From Micavibrio sp. UBA2705 (lineage in GTDB: Bacteria; Pseudomonadota; Alphaproteobacteria; Micavibrionales; Micavibrionaceae): a DNA stretch of 26,952 nucleotides. This document shows positions 23,769 to 26,952 of this stretch, one piece after another (positions within the stretch are counted from its first letter, which is position 1; every line of letters starts with the position of its first letter). Position numbers and translations under genes: made by a program. Location of the stretch: NCBI GenBank assembly GCA_002354205.1, contig DELD01000035.1, positions 1-26,952 on the forward strand, given 5' to 3'. The notes under the pieces were generated by a model that saw only the letters and a program-made list of their open reading frames with translations, had not been told where the DNA came from and did no database searches.

Positions 23769-25187
23769 TTAGGGAATTGCGCAGATAAGTTGACCGCTTG
23801 AATCAACTCCTCTGGGGTAAAGCGTCGGAGGGCCGTCCGGGCAGTCGGTCAATGCCCCCTTAAATGTATTGTCGTAAACGCGGGCGTTGGACCCTTCCGT
23901 CGCCAAGCAAATTTGGCGCGTGCGATGAATGTCGATGATGGCCTGATCGCTACCACAGACAATGCCACGCGTAGAGTATGAAATTGGCGCACGCGATGAC
24001 CCGGCTGTGCCACCCCCATCAACGCCGATAACGGCAGGGTTGAAATAATAATTAGGTATATTTGTCGCTGTGCTACTGCCATTTTGGTTGCTGCACCAAT
24101 CATCATCAATAACACCGTTAGAGTTGTTATCCTGCGCGGAACATATGCGAGTGGCATGTAATTCTGTGGCTTTGATTGAGCGTGGGACGGCGCTGCTGCC
24201 CGTGACAATGGTCAAACGCGCACGTGGGTTGCTATGCGAATTATTGTCATGATATTGTACTAAATCTGCCGTGGAATCTGCACCGCCAATGCGTAAGGCG
24301 GTATTGTTTAGAATGGTTGTTCCTGTCGCAACGGCGCTGCCAGAGAGCCTCCATGTTTCATTCGTAAGGGATGTTACATACTTGATGCGGTCATCGTAAT
24401 AATCTGTGCCGACAACATCGACCTGTTTACGTTTTGAAACAACGTCATAGGTGTTCGTAATATCGTAGTTGTTTTTGAATATGCCGTCACGGTCGCAGTT
24501 TTCTTTATCGACACCAATTAATGATGTCGCGACATTACAGCTAGCTCTTAATGTGCCTGATTTTGTATATGCGCCGACACCGTTCGCCCCATGACTGACA
24601 ACAACGTAATGTGCGGAACTGGTTGTGTTTTTATCAGTGGAGCTGTCGTTAACGTTATTGGCGTTACGTACATAGATAGAACCCCAATCCTGATTAAATC
24701 CACCTGTTGATGTCATATGTTCCGTTACCGCATATGTCATTCTATTGCCATAACCATCGAGCATAGATAAATAAGGCAGGCCGATTGTCGCAAAGGGCAC
24801 ATCGCCTATAATAACTCTTTCCGCCCCTGCGCGCGCAGAGAACTGTCGGACATTAGATGTTATACGGCATACATCAGGATCATCCCAGCTACAGTTTGAT
24901 ATGCCAGAGAGAACTTCACGTCCATAATTCGCATCCCCGTAATCCAAGTCACGCTTAGCAGGGCCAGGGTAGCGCCCATTAATAAGTGCAAAGCGTTTTA
25001 ATGCGCGTTCCACATCCGCTTGATTAGCGAGTGTGGTGTTACGAATTTTGTCAATTTTGTAAATGTTATAGAATGGGATGATAGCGGTCACCAAAAGGCC
25101 GAGGACAATCATGCCGATTGCGACCTCGATTAATGTCATGCCTGATTCGCGGTTTGTAAACCGTGTTGTGCGCTTGCCCCGTAACAT
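23769..25187 (-). CDS. Large pseudopilin-like protein (first gene of operon)
   Basis: Starting at ATG 25187, which has AGGTGA eight bases before it, the product is 472 residues. The frame is open to 25238, but the extra 17 residues lack a ribosome binding site. The leader is cut after Gly16 (RESG/MTLIE; Met at +1, Glu at +5). A hydrophobic helix covers 17-38. Shared motifs are YPGPAKRDL (73-81), GDVPFATIG (128-136), DGYGNRMTYAVTE (144-156), VSHGANGVGAYT (197-208) and the late RGVDSSGQLICAIP (459-472). The first motif has Gly where the other two have Cys. It starts the three-gene operon from a candidate promoter at 25220-25248. The family is type IV pilin/type II secretion pseudopilin by its N-terminus only; the large C-terminal part is unrecognised. 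Confidence 0.82.
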   Translation of the reverse strand: MLRGKRTTRFTNRESGMTLIEVAIGMIVLGLLVTAIIPFYNIYKIDKIRNTTLANQADVERALKRFALINGRYPGPAKRDLDYGDANYGREVLSGISNCSWDDPDVCRITSNVRQFSARAGAERVIIGDVPFATIGLPYLSMLDGYGNRMTYAVTEHMTSTGGFNQDWGSIYVRNANNVNDSSTDKNTTSSAHYVVVSHGANGVGAYTKSGTLRASCNVATSLIGVDKENCDRDGIFKNNYDITNTYDVVSKRKQVDVVGTDYYDDRIKYVTSLTNETWRLSGSAVATGTTILNNTALRIGGADSTADLVQYHDNNSHSNPRARLTIVTGSSAVPRSIKATELHATRICSAQDNNSNGVIDDDWCSNQNGSSTATNIPNYYFNPAVIGVDGGGTAGSSRAPISYSTRGIVCGSDQAIIDIHRTRQICLATEGSNARVYDNTFKGALTDCPDGPPTLYPRGVDSSGQLICAIP

Positions 25188-25219
25188 ACTGTAATCACCT
25201 AAAACCTTATTACACTCTA

Positions 25220-25248
25220 AGTATATTATAAATGACAATTCTATACAA
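25220..25248 (-). promoter_or_regulatory. Candidate promoter of the pseudopilin operon
   Basis: On the minus strand TTGTAT (25248-25243) and TATACT (25225-25220) are 17 bases apart, placing a start about 26 bases before the first gene's ATG at 25187. A near-consensus TATAAT a few bases upstream lacks a -35. Confidence 0.4.
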
Positions 25249-25263
25249 ATAGTTACGATTTAA

Positions 25264-25280
25264 ATAAAATTTTAGATAAA
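25264..25280 (+). repeat. 17-bp AT-rich repeat, copy 1 (inverted partner at 26910-26926)
   Basis: ATAAAATTTTAGATAAA here is the exact reverse complement of 26910-26926. The two copies flank tRNA-Gly and the dihydroorotase gene. It lies between the pseudopilin promoter and tRNA-Gly. Chance similarity of AT-rich sequence is possible. Confidence 0.5.
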
Positions 25281-25340
25281 TTGCGATTACTTATTGATTT
25301 TTGTCGCGTGATGGGCTTTTATCGGGTGACTTAATAATGC

Positions 25341-25414
25341 GCGGGTGTAGCTCAATGGTAGAGCCCTAGCCTTCCAAGCTAGTAGTGCCAGTTCGATCCT
25401 GGTCACCCGCTCCA
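25341..25414 (+). tRNA. tRNA-Gly, anticodon TCC
   Basis: A complete 74-base cloverleaf is visible. The acceptor stem GCGGGTG pairs with CACCCGC without mismatch. The D arm is GCTC/GAGC. The anticodon stem CTAGC/GCTAG encloses CTTCCAA, with anticodon TCC at 25373-25375. The T arm GCCAG/CTGGT encloses TTCGATC. The discriminator is T and CCA is encoded. It reads GGA and GGG. A run of eight T residues follows immediately, which may help end transcription. Confidence 0.98.
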
Positions 25415-25521
25415 TTTTTTTTCTCTTTATTTTCTGTCTTTTATTAACGCTTGCGGTCTATTCGCCTTGTGCGTATCCTTATGTGTAAAAACAATCTTAG
25501 CTACAGAATGGGCGCGCGAAC

Positions 25522-26868
25522 ATGGAAAAATATGATCTTCTTCTCAATGGCGGCGAAGTCATGACGCCAAGCGGCCTGACCCAAACAAATGTCGCTGTGC
25601 GTGATGGAAAAATCGTGGCGATTAATGTGGCGGAAGACAGCGCGGCGGATAAAGTTATTGATTGTCATGGCCTGCATGTACTGCCGGGGGTTATTGATAC
25701 GCAGGTGCATTTCCGTGAACCGGGCGGCGAGCATAAGGAAACATTAGAAACAGGCACAAAATCAGCAATTGCTGGCGGGGTGACGGCTGTGTTTGAAATG
25801 CCCAATACGAACCCGCTGACGATTACGCCCGAAAGCTTGCAATGGAAGCTTGATAAAGCGGCGCAGACATCATATTGCGATTATGCTTTTTATCTTGGTG
25901 GTACGGCGGATTATGCCGCGCAGCTTGGTGAGTGGGAAAATATGGATGGCGTTTGCGGTATTAAAATATTTATGGGCTCTTCGACAGGATCACTCCTGAC
26001 TTCTGAAGACGATGCGATAGAAGCTGTGCTTAAAAACGGTCGCCGCATTGTCGCAGTCCACGCGGAAGACGAACAAATCATGGCTGAAAACAAGGCGGCT
26101 ATGCTCGATGTGCTCGACGAAGCAGATCTTGATGTGTCCTTGCACCCAAAATGGCGCAGCGCTGCTTCATCGGCAAATGCTGTGCGCCGCGTGGTGGATA
26201 TTGCTCGCAAAACAGGGCGGCGTATTCATGTGCTGCATATTACTTGCGCCGAAGAGCTGGAAATACTGCGCGAAAATAAAGACTTAGTAACCGTCGAGGT
26301 GCTGCCTAACCACTTAACGCTCTTTGCGCCTGATTGCTATGATACGCTAGGCAGTAAGGCACAGCAAAACCCGCCTATACGCGAAAAAAACCATCAAGAG
26401 GCGCTTTGGCGCGCGGTGCAAGATGGCACGGTCGATATTATCGGCTCTGATCATGCGCCGCACACATTAGATGAAAAATCGGCACCATATCCTGCGAGCC
26501 CGTCTGGTACGCCAGGGGTGCAAACGATGGTGCCAATCATGCTCGACCACGTTAATAATGGGCGGTTAACGCTGGAACGGCTTGTTGATTTACTGTGTTA
26601 TGGGCCGCAGCGCGTGCATCAAATCGCAGGTAAAGGGCGCATTGCTACTGGATATGATGCTGACTTTACAATTGTCGATATGAACAAAGTGCAGAAAATA
26701 ACCGATGAAGATCAGCATTCCAAAGCCGGCTGGTCACCTTATCATGGTAAGGATATTAAAGGCTGGCCAGTTTATACGATTATTCGCGGCAATACCGTGA
26801 TGGATCATGATGAAATTATGGTCGAAAAAGGCTTTGGAGCGGTTGTCCGTTTTAAAGAAACATTATAA
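25522..26868 (+). CDS. pyrC: Dihydroorotase (class I-like, alphaproteobacterial clade with QxH metal loop)
   Basis: Dihydroorotase cyclises carbamoyl aspartate to dihydroorotate in pyrimidine synthesis. This 448-residue amidohydrolase shows GVIDTQVHFREPGGEHKE (56-72), EMPNTNP (92-98), GIKIFMGSSTGSLL (146-159, Lys148 possibly carboxylated), VHAEDE (179-184), HVLHIT (236-241), the substrate loop QNPPIRE (282-288) and GSDHAPHT (308-315, Asp310). In most members the first motif reads D-x-H-x-H; here the first His is Gln61. From memory, other alphaproteobacterial dihydroorotases share this change, so the enzyme is probably active, but another cyclic amidase is possible. It starts at ATG 25522 without a strong ribosome binding site, 108 bases after tRNA-Gly, and no other pyr gene is in the window. 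Confidence 0.85.
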   Translation: MEKYDLLLNGGEVMTPSGLTQTNVAVRDGKIVAINVAEDSAADKVIDCHGLHVLPGVIDTQVHFREPGGEHKETLETGTKSAIAGGVTAVFEMPNTNPLTITPESLQWKLDKAAQTSYCDYAFYLGGTADYAAQLGEWENMDGVCGIKIFMGSSTGSLLTSEDDAIEAVLKNGRRIVAVHAEDEQIMAENKAAMLDVLDEADLDVSLHPKWRSAASSANAVRRVVDIARKTGRRIHVLHITCAEELEILRENKDLVTVEVLPNHLTLFAPDCYDTLGSKAQQNPPIREKNHQEALWRAVQDGTVDIIGSDHAPHTLDEKSAPYPASPSGTPGVQTMVPIMLDHVNNGRLTLERLVDLLCYGPQRVHQIAGKGRIATGYDADFTIVDMNKVQKITDEDQHSKAGWSPYHGKDIKGWPVYTIIRGNTVMDHDEIMVEKGFGAVVRFKETL

Positions 26869-26909
26869 AAAAACAAATATTAGGCGCTGTTAATAAAACT
26901 TTTATAAAT

Positions 26910-26926
26910 TTTATCTAAAATTTTAT
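26910..26926 (-). repeat. 17-bp AT-rich repeat, copy 2 (inverted partner at 25264-25280)
   Basis: TTTATCTAAAATTTTAT is the exact reverse complement of the copy upstream of tRNA-Gly. It lies about 40 bases after the dihydroorotase stop codon. The 84-base stretch from there to the window end contains no gene that I can support. Confidence 0.5.
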
Positions 26927-26952
26927 ATAGTGTAGTGTTTTTGTGTGATCCT

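Noticed and set aside
20015..25187. CRISPR array or shufflon-type invertible segments in the pseudopilin region
   Set aside because: The repeats are at protein level only. I saw no regularly spaced DNA repeats, no inverted recombination sites at the C-terminal coding ends, and no recombinase gene nearby.
25341..25414. tRNA-Gly as an integration site for a mobile element
   Set aside because: No duplicated tRNA 3' end, integrase or phage gene lies downstream; pyrC follows directly.

Overview
The window looks like an ordinary stretch of an alphaproteobacterial chromosome of moderate GC content with AT-rich intergenic regions. Supporting markers are a 1610-residue NAD-specific glutamate dehydrogenase, the tsaE/murU/addB neighbourhood, a 214-residue Aat of alphaproteobacterial type, a thioredoxin-reductase-like ferredoxin-NADP reductase, and a dihydroorotase whose metal loop reads DTQVHFREPG. 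A relative of Micavibrio is my best guess, but that is inference from gene style, not a search result.

Layout. Positions 1-1270 (minus): tsaE, murU and the first 92 bases of addB, tightly packed. Positions 1343-2353 (plus): ferredoxin-NADP reductase. Positions 2366-3399: a small membrane-anchored protein and a phosphoglycosyl transferase diverge from an operator-like palindrome. Positions 3412-6708 (minus): recQ, aat and a double cold-shock-domain protein. Positions 6709-7080: a 372-bp AT-rich divergent control region, then a long-chain acyl-CoA ligase (plus) ending in a bidirectional terminator. Positions 8895-14108 (minus): an orphan 103-residue protein and the giant glutamate dehydrogenase. 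Positions 14311-15301 (plus): a near-consensus promoter, a Bax-inhibitor-1 family membrane protein with terminator, and tRNA-Ala(GGC). Positions 15400-16833 (minus): NhaA. Positions 17073-19933 (plus): a large predicted exported HELLH metalloprotein and a SAM methyltransferase, closed by a strong terminator. Positions 20015-25187 (minus): three paralogous, very large pseudopilin-like proteins. Positions 25341-26868 (plus): tRNA-Gly(TCC) and dihydroorotase.

Most of the window is housekeeping: cell-wall recycling, tRNA modification, recombination, protein turnover, fatty-acid activation, glutamate catabolism, pH/sodium balance and pyrimidine synthesis. The accessory part is 17.0-25.2 kb. Its centre is the pseudopilin operon. 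Each product has a type IV prepilin N-terminus followed by the same ordered set of motifs, a segment resembling phage tail-fibre sequences, and a small Cys-containing end motif. The last gene adds about 425 residues with 35 cysteines and six CxC motifs arranged in repeats. I read this as a set of surface or pilus-tip fibre proteins, possibly for attachment to other cells or surfaces. It is the best candidate here for an undescribed system. No pilus motor, secretin or prepilin peptidase gene lies in the window.
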